Below, piece by piece: positions 32,341 through 43,467 of a DNA stretch of 64,000 bases. The position numbers were made by a program, and so were the translations under genes. The stretch's first letter is position 1; the number at the start of each line of letters is the position of its first letter. This DNA comes from Selaginella moellendorffii (Eukaryota; Streptophyta; Lycopodiopsida; Selaginellales; Selaginellaceae), in the NCBI RefSeq assembly GCF_000143415.4, contig NW_003314301.1, positions 1,176,314-1,240,313 of the forward strand, in the 5' to 3' direction. The notes below the pieces were generated by a model. That model was not told where the DNA came from and made no database searches. It saw only the letters and a list, made by a program, of their open reading frames with translations.

Positions 32341-35186
32341 CTTTTTGTTCCGATTATGATTTCAAGAATCCTTTAACTTATAACACTTTGGGAAATTATT
32401 TTCTTACAACCATAATTTTGAGCCCTACTTGATAGGAGACAAAGGCTTATATGATGACACCATTCATAAGTAAGTCTTATGATAAAAGTCCTTTCTGCAA
32501 CTTCTTACTTTCATTTTCTAGAGTTATCATTGTCCTTTTTTAGTAAAAAAGAATACAATAAAAACACCATTGAGCTCAAGTTTTTGGGAGTAGTGTTTTG
32601 GACTCTCAAAGCAGATTTTTAGGTGTCTTTACTCTTGACTAAAAACAAAGCCAGCATTTCTACTAAATGTTGTAAAAGTATGATATGTTTACATAATCTT
32701 CTAATAGATCTTAGAGATGTAAACACAAATGAAAAACTCCGGCACTTGAATGCAAGATGAGGTGAAGATAAAAGAATGGAGAGCACATCAAATATAGAGA
32801 TCCAAAATGTGCTTCTGCTTAGCTAGAAGATTTGATTTTAACACTTACTAGAACTGAAGTATGAAACACTATAGTGTCATATCTTTGTAGTAATTTAAAG
32901 ATCTAAATAATAACATAGTGTATTTTTTTGATATCCCACCTTTATTTCAATTATAATAATTTGTATTTTATTAAGATAGTTGTATATGCAAATCAAATTT
33001 AACATATTTTCTTATATAAGATATTTATGTTTTAAGTCTGAATAAAATTTATATAAACTAACTTAAGATATGTATTTTGTAAATATTTTTTAAGTTAAGT
33101 ATTAATAAAGAAAACTATATTTTATTTTATTTATAAAACTCTCTCAAACTTTGAAAAAAAATTTATTCTAAAAATTTTTAAAATTATAACTTTGCCTCTG
33201 TGAAGTTTTGAAATTTATAAAATACCCTTACTCAACTCTTCAACACCCCTCAACTAAAATAATCTAAAATATTTTACTTCTTTTCATATAATTAAGTAAA
33301 AATTGTATTTAATTAAATTAAATAAAAAACTAAAATAAATTGGTTATATAACTGTATTGTCAAATAAAATCAGGGTAGTTAGAAGGTTTGAAAGCCATAA
33401 GCACCACAAAAGAAGAAAAAAATCTTTACCTTTCAAAATTCAAGTCTATCGATTGTAGAAATTAAATAAGGGAAACAAATTAGTAGCAAAAATAACAATC
33501 TTTTGGTATAGATTTTTTATTTTTTTTATATTTATTTTCTTTATCTCATCCTTTATAGATTTCATAAGTACAAAAAATATAAGGATCTTTTAGAAAGAAT
33601 GATAACATATCAGAGTGGAAATTATTAGAAAACTAAGAGATGAGTTATAGGATAACAATTGAGTATGTTATCATTTCAAATTCTAGAGGAGTGTTTTGCA
33701 AAATTCTCACTAAAAATGACTTAAATTCTATTTTTAAAATAATATTGAATAAGTATTATCACAACAATAGCTTACATGAACAAAATGAAAGAAAGATGGG
33801 AAAAAGAATTTTTCCCACCTTGGAACTTCCATAAACAAAGGTGAACTTATAGCTCTATAAATCTTTAATCTAAAAATTATTTGATATTTTTTCTATTACA
33901 TAAAAATGAAGTTAAATATTTTAATGATAATTTTAATTATATGAAGACATTCAAATCAACTTTATAAAATAAAAAATTAAACATTTTAACACAAATTTTG
34001 GAAATAAAGCTGCATTGAATTAAAGTGTGAGCAGAAATAGGAATAAAATAATGAAAATTGAACTTTATAAATAAATATAATTGAATAACAATTCTTACTT
34101 TAATAAATACAATATATAAATAAATTATTTTTAATAAGAAGTATATATATGGCAAGTGCTTTATGCTCATAGACTTAGGGAAAAAATGGAAAATAAAATT
34201 ATAAAAATCCAGTTTGAAATAATTTTTGATTCTTTATGTGAAACTAAAGAGTGTTCTTTCCTTGCTATTTTAGCTTCTCATGTTAGTTGAAAATGGATTC
34301 ACAAGTCATTATTAAAGTCTCTAGTAAATTATCCATTTAGAGAGAGAGAGAGCAAGGATCATCATCCTATAAAGATGAAGTACCAAAAACTAATAAAGTG
34401 TGAAGTACCAAAAACTAAAGATAAAGAGAACATGAACTATAAATACTTGACAATTTTCCATTGAAATTGGACCATTAAATAAACTATAAGCCCAAATATT
34501 ACTATTTACCTCCATTTCTTTCCTTAACAAAGCCCCTGAAAGAGACAATTTCATTGCAGCTCTCACATTTTGTGCATGGGGCATACAAAGTGTATACAAC
34601 ATATGTATTGCCTTTTAATAATATGTATGCACCCTTTTGACACAACCACAATGATGTCATGCAAGTACAAGAATGCAATCTAATACAGTTTCTTTTTGTT
34701 TCATTTCATTAGGGTTTTGAAAGCAACAATAATGCTTGGGTTTCTTGGTCACACTTTTAGCAACTCGATCAAGGAAACACTTCTCTCTTCCTCTTTGCAT
34801 ACAAACAATCATAGGAGGTGTGTTGAGTGTGTTGGGCAATCGTGGGAGGTGCATTGGGTGCTTTGGGCAATTGCAGGAGGTGCATTGTGTGAGCAATAAT
34901 GAGTGACAACAAGCAATGTAGGTGATCATGGTTTTTGCCTTGGCATTGGCAAAGGTGCTAAAATTCAATTTGGGTTGATTATGCATCTTGAGGAAAATTT
35001 AATAGAGGCCATTGAAGAATGAGCCTTCCTTGATGTGGCTTTTTGGGAGTTTATTTTTAATTAAGTCATTGCAAAATTCAAGGAGTTTATTAACAAGAAT
35101 GTTCCCCAGATGGTTATGACTAATTGCTTAAGCATGGGTTGGGATAATGTTTTGCCCTTGCAAGAGGAAGCATGACACAAAAAAAG
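32341..35186. other. AT-rich intergenic DNA, no gene seen
   Basis: 32.9-34.2 kb is extremely AT-rich with poly-A/T tracts. Short frames at 33640, 33937, 34390 and 34657 show no family features or splice context. Nothing else is recognised. Confidence 0.5.
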
Positions 35187-35286
35187 NNNNNNNNNNNNNN
35201 NNNNNNNNNNNNNNNNNNNNNNNNNNNNNNNNNNNNNNNNNNNNNNNNNNNNNNNNNNNNNNNNNNNNNNNNNNNNNNNNNNNNNN
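35187..35286. other. Assembly gap (100 N)
   Basis: Exactly 100 unknown bases, the usual placeholder for a gap of unknown size. Confidence 0.99.
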
Positions 35287-37916
35287 CTACTCATCATCTC
35301 TCATACTAATATCAATAGGTCTCCTTGAAAACTAAGTATATGGGTTTTGTCCCTATTCAAAGGTTTGTGTACTTCATCTATTACCAATTCTTGGGATGTC
35401 AAATGTTTGTCAAAAATGAGATGCAAGACATTGGCAGGCCAATAATACAAGTGCTCAAAGCTACATTGAGCCAAGTTCTTTTTTCTTCAAAATAAATACA
35501 ACAAGGTATTATAGTTTTCAAACTTCTTGCTATGCTCAAAGGCATGTCCTAATACTATATATAGTTGATGTTCTCATATTTTGTATCTTTTTGTCAAAAT
35601 TGCAAGTCAAGAGTAAAATCATAGTGCTTTTATTGCATGCAATATGTAACAAATACTTCATTTTTTAGAGGGATCTGCACTTTTATACTCCTTTCACTTG
35701 GAATGATATGGATTCCAAGCTAGAGATATCCTAAGTCAATAGAGAATGAGTGAGTGGCTTAGAGGATACATCCCACTTCTATCGGCTATTAAGATAGGGC
35801 CAAAGTACCATGAGATGTTGGAAGTGGCAAAGTGCATCACATTCTCTTTCCTGAGTCTAAGATTGTGGCAAGGGCATTGCAATATCATTGACAATATATC
35901 TAAACTGTGACTTGCAACTTGATCTTCTTTCATAGTAAAGTGGCACTGACATTCACAACAAAGTGTAAATTTCTAAACATAAACTTTTTGGAAGGTCACT
36001 TAACCAGAAACACCGGGTGTAATGAGTTTTTTATTTAATAGTAATGCAGTGACTATAATTGAGATATTGCATACTTTTTATGAAGCAGTATAGCACTTGC
36101 AACTCCTTCATGTAAACAACAAAAAAAAAAAAACTTGAGAGAAATAATCTATTAAAGTTCAAATTGAGGGGTGTGCTCCTCAATTATACAATCTAGAAGC
36201 ACTATAAGGATGCAAAGTAATTCAATTACACACTCTAGTATGCTATCAAGAATTGCATGGTTTTTAGAGAGTGTTGAGAGAGAAGAAATCTATAGCTTGA
36301 GTGAGGTAGTATAAGTAGCAACATGTTTTGACAAAGCTTACATGACAATGTTTTTGTGCAGACTAAATATAAAGTGTAAGTAAATTTATATTATGAATAT
36401 TCTGAATACACAGATATGCATGTGTCCCTTTCCTTGATAGTTTGGGGGGATGTTGTAATAAACTCCAAATAACTCATCTGTGAGTATATAGTGTAATACC
36501 ATTTTCTAATCAAAATAAGAACTTCCAACATTGTTTTTAAATTTTTGGTTTTAAATGCAATATCAAGAAGTTGTATGTATTTTTGGAACATAAAAGCTGC
36601 AACTCAATCTCCAACATATATACATATTGTCCATGTGTAAGGGGGTGGGGTTTTTGAACACGACACTGTTTTGCAATTCAATGACTTTCAATGTTGGCAG
36701 TGGTATTAAACTAGAGAATCTTAAATTAGGAGTATATAAGTGCAATGTAGCTTATGCTTGTTTGGTTGGAACTTTCAAGTGGGCACATGTGTAGGACAGT
36801 AGCTATGCCTCTGTGTGACCGTGCACACCATGCATAACATAGTCTTGAAGTATCATGCCACATTGCACCATATCTCCCTTCATAAGTGGCCAATTCACTA
36901 AGAACACACACAATAAGACACTGTTAAGAACTTGGATGATGTGATATAAAATGTTGAAGGGTATGAAACTAGGGCATGTGATTTCAATCTTTGTTTTGTC
37001 CTTGTCCTTTCCTTTTCCTTCCCACTTGTGTCTTCATTCCTCATAATGGAGCATTGATATCCCTCACAATGATTGGGGATCTTAACAAACACACACATTC
37101 TCAAAGAGGCCCTTTTACCTAGTCTTACATTGATGAACCATATAGAAAATAATTTCACTTATACATTCATTAGATCTAGTTTGATCTTGTTAAACTTCCT
37201 TGCCCAATCACAACACATACGTTTTGGCCTCCCATGCTTCACAATGGCTCTGCATAGTAGTTGGCTCTTTCTTGTTCATTGCAATAAACATGCTTGTGAG
37301 TACCTATATGGTAAGAAAACAGAACTATAACCAAGGGAATCATATATGTTGAACTAGTAGATAATGCCTTATAAATAAAGTCCCAAAGGCTCTAACTTAT
37401 AGTACACTACACAAACTAGTGATAATTGTTTCATACAAAGAAAAAGGGATGGAATTTATTATCAATACACCATAACTCCATTGTTGTCTCAACATTTTGG
37501 ATGTGGGGAATTGGCCTGAGTCTCTAGTGTCAAACTCACTCAGAACAAATACCTGTCAATACAACTCTTAGGATGGCACGGCTTACTCAATGGCCTGCAT
37601 CAGAAATTTCCCAAGTCATGAAGTTCTTTTATTATGGGAGAATTCAGCAAAGAAGTGACTCTACCTCTTGCACACTCTTCATGGAATATACACCTTTCCA
37701 GGTTATAGATTTCAAGTAGCAATGCAAGTGGCTCCATTCCACCTGTTTGCAAGATCACTCATCTAGTAACAATTTTGCAGTGATCCATGCAATATTCTTT
37801 GTATTTGCTAGAAGAATATCAAGAACTAGTATAACCATTCCCAAAGTATATGCTAAACTAGTTATAATTTTATTTTATAGGAAGTGTTAAAATTTGAAAA
37901 ACCACATTAGCAGGCT
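35287..37916. other. Intergenic DNA, no gene seen
   Basis: Moderately AT-rich sequence with only short, unsupported frames. No retroelement or host gene was recognised. Confidence 0.45.
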
Positions 37917-38525
37917 TGCTGTGCTCGAGAAAGTTCACAAGAGAGAATGGCAATGTGATGATCATTTGCATGCCATGTTGATGTATGCATCCACTGGATT
38001 AATGACCAGCCCTGAAAACTTCACTGCAGTTTAGCAGCTCTTTGGTTTCTGGGGTGGATCCCCCCAAGCGGTGTATGCTCTGGACGGGTTGTGCTAGTTC
38101 CAGGCATCTTTGCTTGAGGTCAGGAAGGGCTTGGACATCATTGGAGCTTTGAGACAAGACCTAGAACACTTCAGCTATATCTTCCATCCCGAGCCTTTGG
38201 AACTGGAGTATAACCATGGTTTGTGTGTCTGCACACGTAAAGAAGGCACTGAGATAAATGCCTAGGTTTAGCCATATGAAGATCAGATGGATTACATCAA
38301 GGATAACTAGAACAATGGAAGTTTGCATTCCTCATGGCATCACGAGAGGCACTCTTTGAAAGATCAAGGATATACTACATGGCTAAGGATTGTTCAGGCT
38401 CACCAGATTCTTGCAGTGATGCTAGCGATGTTGCAGATAACTTGGAGAGCCAGGCACGATGCACTGCTGCAACATGTCCAAAGACAAATTTTGAGAGGAA
38501 CATTTGATTTGTGTTCTAGATGAGA
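37917..38525 (+). pseudogene. Decayed paralogue of the Crinkler/RHS-type gene
   Basis: The sequence corresponds to the middle and C-terminal part of the gene at 43468-45090. Shared pieces include RENGNVMIICMP, NFTAV then QLFGFWGGSP, YEDQMDYIKD and RARHDALLQHVQ. A stop in the first block (TAG in 'gcagtttagcag', about 38028), deletions and frame changes separate them. The N-terminal ATPase half and Walker A are absent. It is read on the opposite strand from its intact relative 5 kb away, so it arose by an inverted duplication or reinsertion. Confidence 0.85.
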
Positions 38526-39540
38526 TTGTTAAGAAATGTGATGAAAAGTAAAATTTTTAGTAGATGTCTTCTCCAATTGTTCACAATGAACCATACTCAT
38601 CATATTTTAGTGGATACCAAGGGAAACCCAAGTCCTTTGGTGTTAGGATAGTTTCTGAACTTCCATAGAGGTGAACACATTGTCAAAGCTCCCATTTATG
38701 TTGCATAGCTTTCTTAAATTTACAATTGTTTATCAAAAAAAAAACCTGATGGAGTTTCATTTGGGGCCACTAATGTTTTTTTTTAATGCCGTCCACATAA
38801 AGAAAACACACAATAAAACTGTTAAAATCAACTCCCATGCAACATAACACTTTACTCTTCCATATGATTTTATCCTTGATCATCTCCAATGGTATTAAGT
38901 CAATGATCTCTACATCCATCACAAGGAAGTGGACTATAATCTCTTCCCAGCTCTAATGCCTTCAAAAAAAGATTGAAGTAAAGCAATCAGAAAATATTAT
39001 TTTACCTTGTGAGCTCCCTAAATGCTATTTCTGACACTTCAGATGCATTTGTTTGCCTTCTTTCCATCAAGTATGCAATCATGTCCATTAGATGAGGCCA
39101 AGTTATATAATGTTGCACCATACAAGCATCTAAAAACAGGAACAATGATCTCTTCCTATCTCGATTCTTGATCAATAAAATCCTGCTTTAGAACCTCCTA
39201 CATACTTAATATCGAGGAAGATATGAAAAACATTCTTACTTCAAACTTAAGAATGTTTTTGCTATCCTTAGCCAATGTCTCTAAGAGCTTTTCTTGGGAA
39301 AACAATGCTATGTTAAGCTGGCCAACGAAAATAAAATGTACGGAGCTCACCATGGATGTAGTAAGCTGAATTACTCAATGCAATAGAGAATAGAACATAG
39401 AGATCACCTGGATATAAGACTCCCAGTTCATCCTAGGAATAATCACATCTAGTGAAGAAGAGCAGCTTGACAGACACCTGCTGTTGAAATCCACCTTAGT
39501 CAAAACAAATAAGTTTTTGAAACAAATATTGTACCTTTAT

Positions 39541-41196
39541 CCACTTCTTTACTTGTCCTCGAGGATCAATCCAAAGCGACCACCTCTTGTTAATGATGCT
39601 GTTGTCTAATAGAAAACCCGTCATTCAGTATCAAGTCTACAGGATTGCCCAGAACTGTGATCAGCTTGAAGGTCCTACAACAAGGGATGTCCTTTTCCTT
39701 GCACATCTTTAGCCAGGTATCAAGTAGTCTCTCCCAATAAGCTAGCTTCACAGCTCCAAAGTAAGCAGCCTACTATTGCTAATCTTGCTTAGTCTTCGCC
39801 TTTGTTGACTATCTAAATTTTGCTTGGTCTTCGCCTTGGACATTTCCAGCATGAAGAGTAAAATCATGAGGAGTAAAATCACGCCTCTCACCTTCCGACA
39901 GTCTTGAACGTCCGATTCTAGCTGCACCTTATTAGTTTCCATCAGGTCAAGCTGTTTCTGAATCTTTCCGAGTTTCTCTATGTGCCTCAACATTTCCTTC
40001 TTTGCTATTTGAAACTCATCCGTGGCTTCTTGTAGCTTCGTCCGCTTTGGTGCAACAACCTGTATGAAAGAGAAGCAATGAGAAAAGAAGCTTGCAAATG
40101 TGATCCTTGACGAAACTTGGCCACTTTATCGTAGCTTCCGTTGCTCACCATATCTCATCAATTATTACCTTATTTTTGTCATACTCATTCAGTGATGGAA
40201 GTTTGGTCGTAACTGCAAGTGTCTGTTGAGCAAGACCTCAATAGTCCTCGATTTTCTTTCCCGGTCAGATATTCTCCTTGACTTAACCTGTCAAAGTCTT
40301 CTTAGTTCAGTATGTAAAAGTAAAAGTACATGGACTCTTACCTGCAAGCAACAGGCTATGTTCACATACGCCGGTGGATCTTTGACTTCTGTAATATTTG
40401 TGAGTGTCCAACGCACAGAGAGCAGCTTCCAGTATTGGGAGAGCCTAGCAATCGCGATGGATACTTACCACAGTCAGCTCTGATTCACAAGTTCCTTCGG
40501 CGTCCTTCTGATCTCTGAAGACGAAAACAGTAGCATTATCACCTTCAGACTTCTTCCTGCAACGTTCATTCACTCAACACAAAGGAAAAAGGAAGCAAGA
40601 AAGACAGAGAAAAGAGACAAACCTTCAGGTCCTCTATCCATTCCATAGAGCTGCTCATTTGTATCTGGAACAGCATATAACTCGCCATGGACGTGGCCAG
40701 TTTAGTGAGAGATTGGCGGCCTACTCCTTCCACTCCTACTAGCAAAGCATTTCCATAAGGTTGTCGAAGAATTTGACTGATGTGCTGGGCAGCATACGCG
40801 AAAAGAACCAAGTCAAGAGGATTTCTTGTTTGAGAGTTGAACTCAGCGAGTTGCTCCTCCATAATTGATGCATCATATATTTCTTCATACCTGTGAAAGA
40901 GTTGCTTAACCGGAATGCGGAATGCCAACAAAGATTGCAATGCATACATACCTCTTCGGAAAGTTTGTCGTATCCATTTCGCCAAACATTACGTTTCGGA
41001 TGGAATCGGCATCATCATAGCCAAAAACGTAGTCGCATTTGAGCTGCAAACGAGACTCAATCCTGTTTTGAACGTACTTGCGGTTCTCGTCACAGATTAG
41101 CCACTCTGGTGGCGTAGGCAGTTGCTCCTTATGTTGGATAGGACGATAAATGTCGATCGTCGCAAGAACAAGAAGGTTCAAAATGCCACTTAGCAT
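39541..41196 (-). pseudogene. Dynein heavy chain relic (AAA4, stalk, AAA5 side)
   Basis: Minus-strand exons follow dynein heavy-chain order. ATIDIYRPI and LPTPPEW lie near 41150. An exon with NPLDLVLFAYAAQHIS and the AAA4 P-loop GVEGVGRQSLTKLA is at 40890-40626. Then come TVFVFRDQKD (about 40530), TEVKDPPAYV (about 40390), stalk coiled coil VVAPKRTKLQEA ... LESDVQDC (about 40060-39900) and KDIPCCRTFKL (about 39700). A 60-nt intron (40891-40950) is still well formed. A 1-nt insertion near 39607 shifts the frame within the RRWPLMIDP-like segment, and many conserved blocks are missing. The motor of sperm flagella uses such proteins. Degraded, not functional. Confidence 0.75.
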
Positions 41197-41477
41197 GAAG
41201 CACGCTGCTAGAAAGTAAAATGAGACAACTTACAGCATCTCCTGGATATAAGACTCCCATTTCGTCCCAAGAAGAGCATCTAGCAAAGGAAGTACCTGAA
41301 AAGAAGTGGTCTAGTTGTGTCAGTGTTGCAGAACTACAATAGACATCACCTGAATCTAAGAGTTTCCGGAAAGGATCGCATCTATCCAAGAAAGCAAGAC
41401 TTAGCTCAAAGGCATGGTCGATCCTGGTATCCGTCAGATCCTCGTGGCCTTCTTTCCATGGAATTAGATATCCGTTC

Positions 41478-41762
41478 TCAAATCCGAAAACTTGCAGGAA
41501 AACTCACCCCGAGCACCGGAAAGAGCTGGAACAACGTCAGCGTTGTTCTGGGGATTTCCAATGTCGTTTTCATCTCTAGATCGGGCCTTCCGGAGGGAAA
41601 AGCGTCACACAACTCTCTAAATACCTCTTCTTCCAGCGCTGTGAGATGGCTCATGCTTTCTCCCATTCCAGCGACGAAAGATTGATGCGCCGCAAGGTGC
41701 ATTCTTTCCGAAAGAACCAGCTGCCGTGGGGATGATTGGCTATGGTAGTAAAGAAGAATCAA
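41478..41762 (-). CDS. Possible small gene or first exon, tandem unit A
   Basis: The minus frame contains MHLAAHQSF ... TALEEEVFRELCDAFPSG. A second, diverged version lies directly upstream (41800-41980). No family is recognised. Duplication of the LEEEVFR segment with the frame largely kept suggests it was coding. Confidence 0.35.
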   Translation of the reverse strand: MILLYYHSQSSPRQLVLSERMHLAAHQSFVAGMGESMSHLTALEEEVFRELCDAFPSGRPDLEMKTTLEIPRTTLTLFQLFPVLGVSFPASFRI

Positions 41763-41830
41763 TCGCTTACCCTTGTCTGAAAGGCGGCGACTTCAGGGCT
41801 GCGCCGGGGATTTCCGATGCCGCATTCTTC

Positions 41831-41981
41831 TTTATCGCTAGATCGGGTCGAGTTCTTCCCGATCCGAGGGAAAATCGTCACAAAGATCAAAATCAAGGAA
41901 ATCTCGGAATACCTCTTCCTCCAGGGTCTCGATATCTCGATTCGTCACTCCTTCCATTCTTTTTCGCGAAAGATTGATGTG
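41831..41981 (-). CDS. Possible small gene or first exon, tandem unit B
   Basis: The minus frame MHINLSRKRMEG ... TLEEEVFRDF ... DDFPSDREELDPI ends at a stop at about 41840. It is homologous to unit A (LEEEVFRELCDAFPSG). Function unknown. Confidence 0.35.
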
Positions 41982-42135
41982 CATTGCGCCGGAGAGAAGT
42001 GGTGCTCGACAAGTAAAGCCCTAAACCCATGAACCGTTTGGAGGGAACCTTTTTGTGTTTAAATTAAATTATCCGCAAAGTTAATAAAGTAGCTATTAAT
42101 TATGAACAATCTAGGTTTTGAGAAATTAGTGTGCT

Positions 42136-43222
42136 ATGGACACGAAGGCGGAGAGGGCTTTGGCGTGGAAGAAGAGGATGGCTTTGATGATGGAGAGGGA
42201 GAAGGCGCTGGGTGCGCTGCAGAACATCTACGTATGCGATCGCCTGGCCCAAGATCTCATCAATCATCCGCAGACGCAGGAATTGGGCGCCTGGGCGGAC
42301 AAGAAGAAATCATCGACCGCCCTCTACTGCCTCGGCAATCACAAACTGGGCAGGCAGGAGGAGATGCTGGGATGGGGGATCTGGGAAGCAATGTGTGGGT
42401 CCAATGCCATAACCCGCAAGGCTCCATACTTTCTTCGCGCTCTTGGATTTGGGGAAGAGGAGCTGGGCGACGAGGAGCTGCTGGATGCGATGGAAGTGTT
42501 CATGCACGCGTCTTGCCTCACCACTCTTCCCGAAGGGCCGTGCTTTAGCACCAGCGTTGTGTTTGTGACGGGGAGCCAGCGTTTCTACCAAGCTCTGGCG
42601 CGGGACGAAAACTCTTGGAGGAAGATGAGCCTGCTCATCACTTACGAGCTCCACGTCTGTGCTTCGCCTTACAGTGCAAACGATCGGGTCTGGCCCATTC
42701 TTCCCGACCACACCGAGCCCGTGGAGCAGTGTATCATACCCGGTGCCAAACGAAGCAAGAAGATCCCGGAGTAAAAGCTTTCCAATCTCTCTTCTTCTTT
42801 TTTCATGCGTTTTTATGTTTTTCTCAGGTTTGGAACTCCCTTTCGTGTTCCCTGTCCAACCATCAGCCAACTCTACAGTGGCGAATACAGTCGATTTCCA
42901 TGGTAAGCGTTTTCAGTCGATTTCATGGCAAGTTTTTTCCACCACCTTCTCACAGGCTTCATGAGCTGCTGGATGTTTACGACCAGGCCAAGCTTGATCT
43001 TCCTGCAGAAGCTGCTTCTCATAGAGTAAGAGTTTCTGGCTTTGCTACACTTTCTAGAGCCCTGGAAACTCAAAGCTCTGTGTGTTTTTGTAGGAATACC
43101 CTGCATACGTCGCCAAGCTCGAGCAAAGTTCTTCTTCCTGTGATCAGCGACTTTTGAGCAAGCTCTTGAAGATCCAGAAATTGAATCCAGGCGGCGTTGA
43201 GGCTGGATGTGCTACCACTTGA
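42136..43222 (+). CDS. Orphan protein, four exons, 302 aa
   Basis: Exons 42136-42770, 42828-42902, 42956-43025 and 43094-43222 join in frame over introns of 57, 53 and 68 nt, all GT-AG with pyrimidine-rich 3' ends. Without splicing, the first exon would end at a TAA created by the donor itself (GAGTAA). The protein starts with a Lys/Arg/Glu-rich helix (AERALAWKKRMALMMEREKA, residues 5-24). It has a compact hydrophobic middle (YFLRALGFGEEEL; SVVFVTGSQRFY) and ends in a short basic helix (LLSKLLKIQKLN). There is no signal peptide or membrane segment. I recognise no family. GC content and intron size match the neighbouring host genes, so it is likely real. Confidence 0.7.
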
Positions 43223-43467
43223 TTTCCGAGCGGACAAGGTATGGATTGATCGATCTAGAGAACCTCCTCTTCTTCCCCCTTTTGTACTTTGGTAGGCGCG
43301 AAGAATGCTAGTATATACTGGTATAATGGATTAAGGTTTCTTCTAAGAAATCTCGTCCAAGTGGACAAGCGATCTTTTAAAAACATAATGCGATATTACA
43401 GGCGAGTGCGATCTCTAACCAGTATCAAAAAATATAGTATTAAGATTTATTTTAAAATTGAAAAAAA

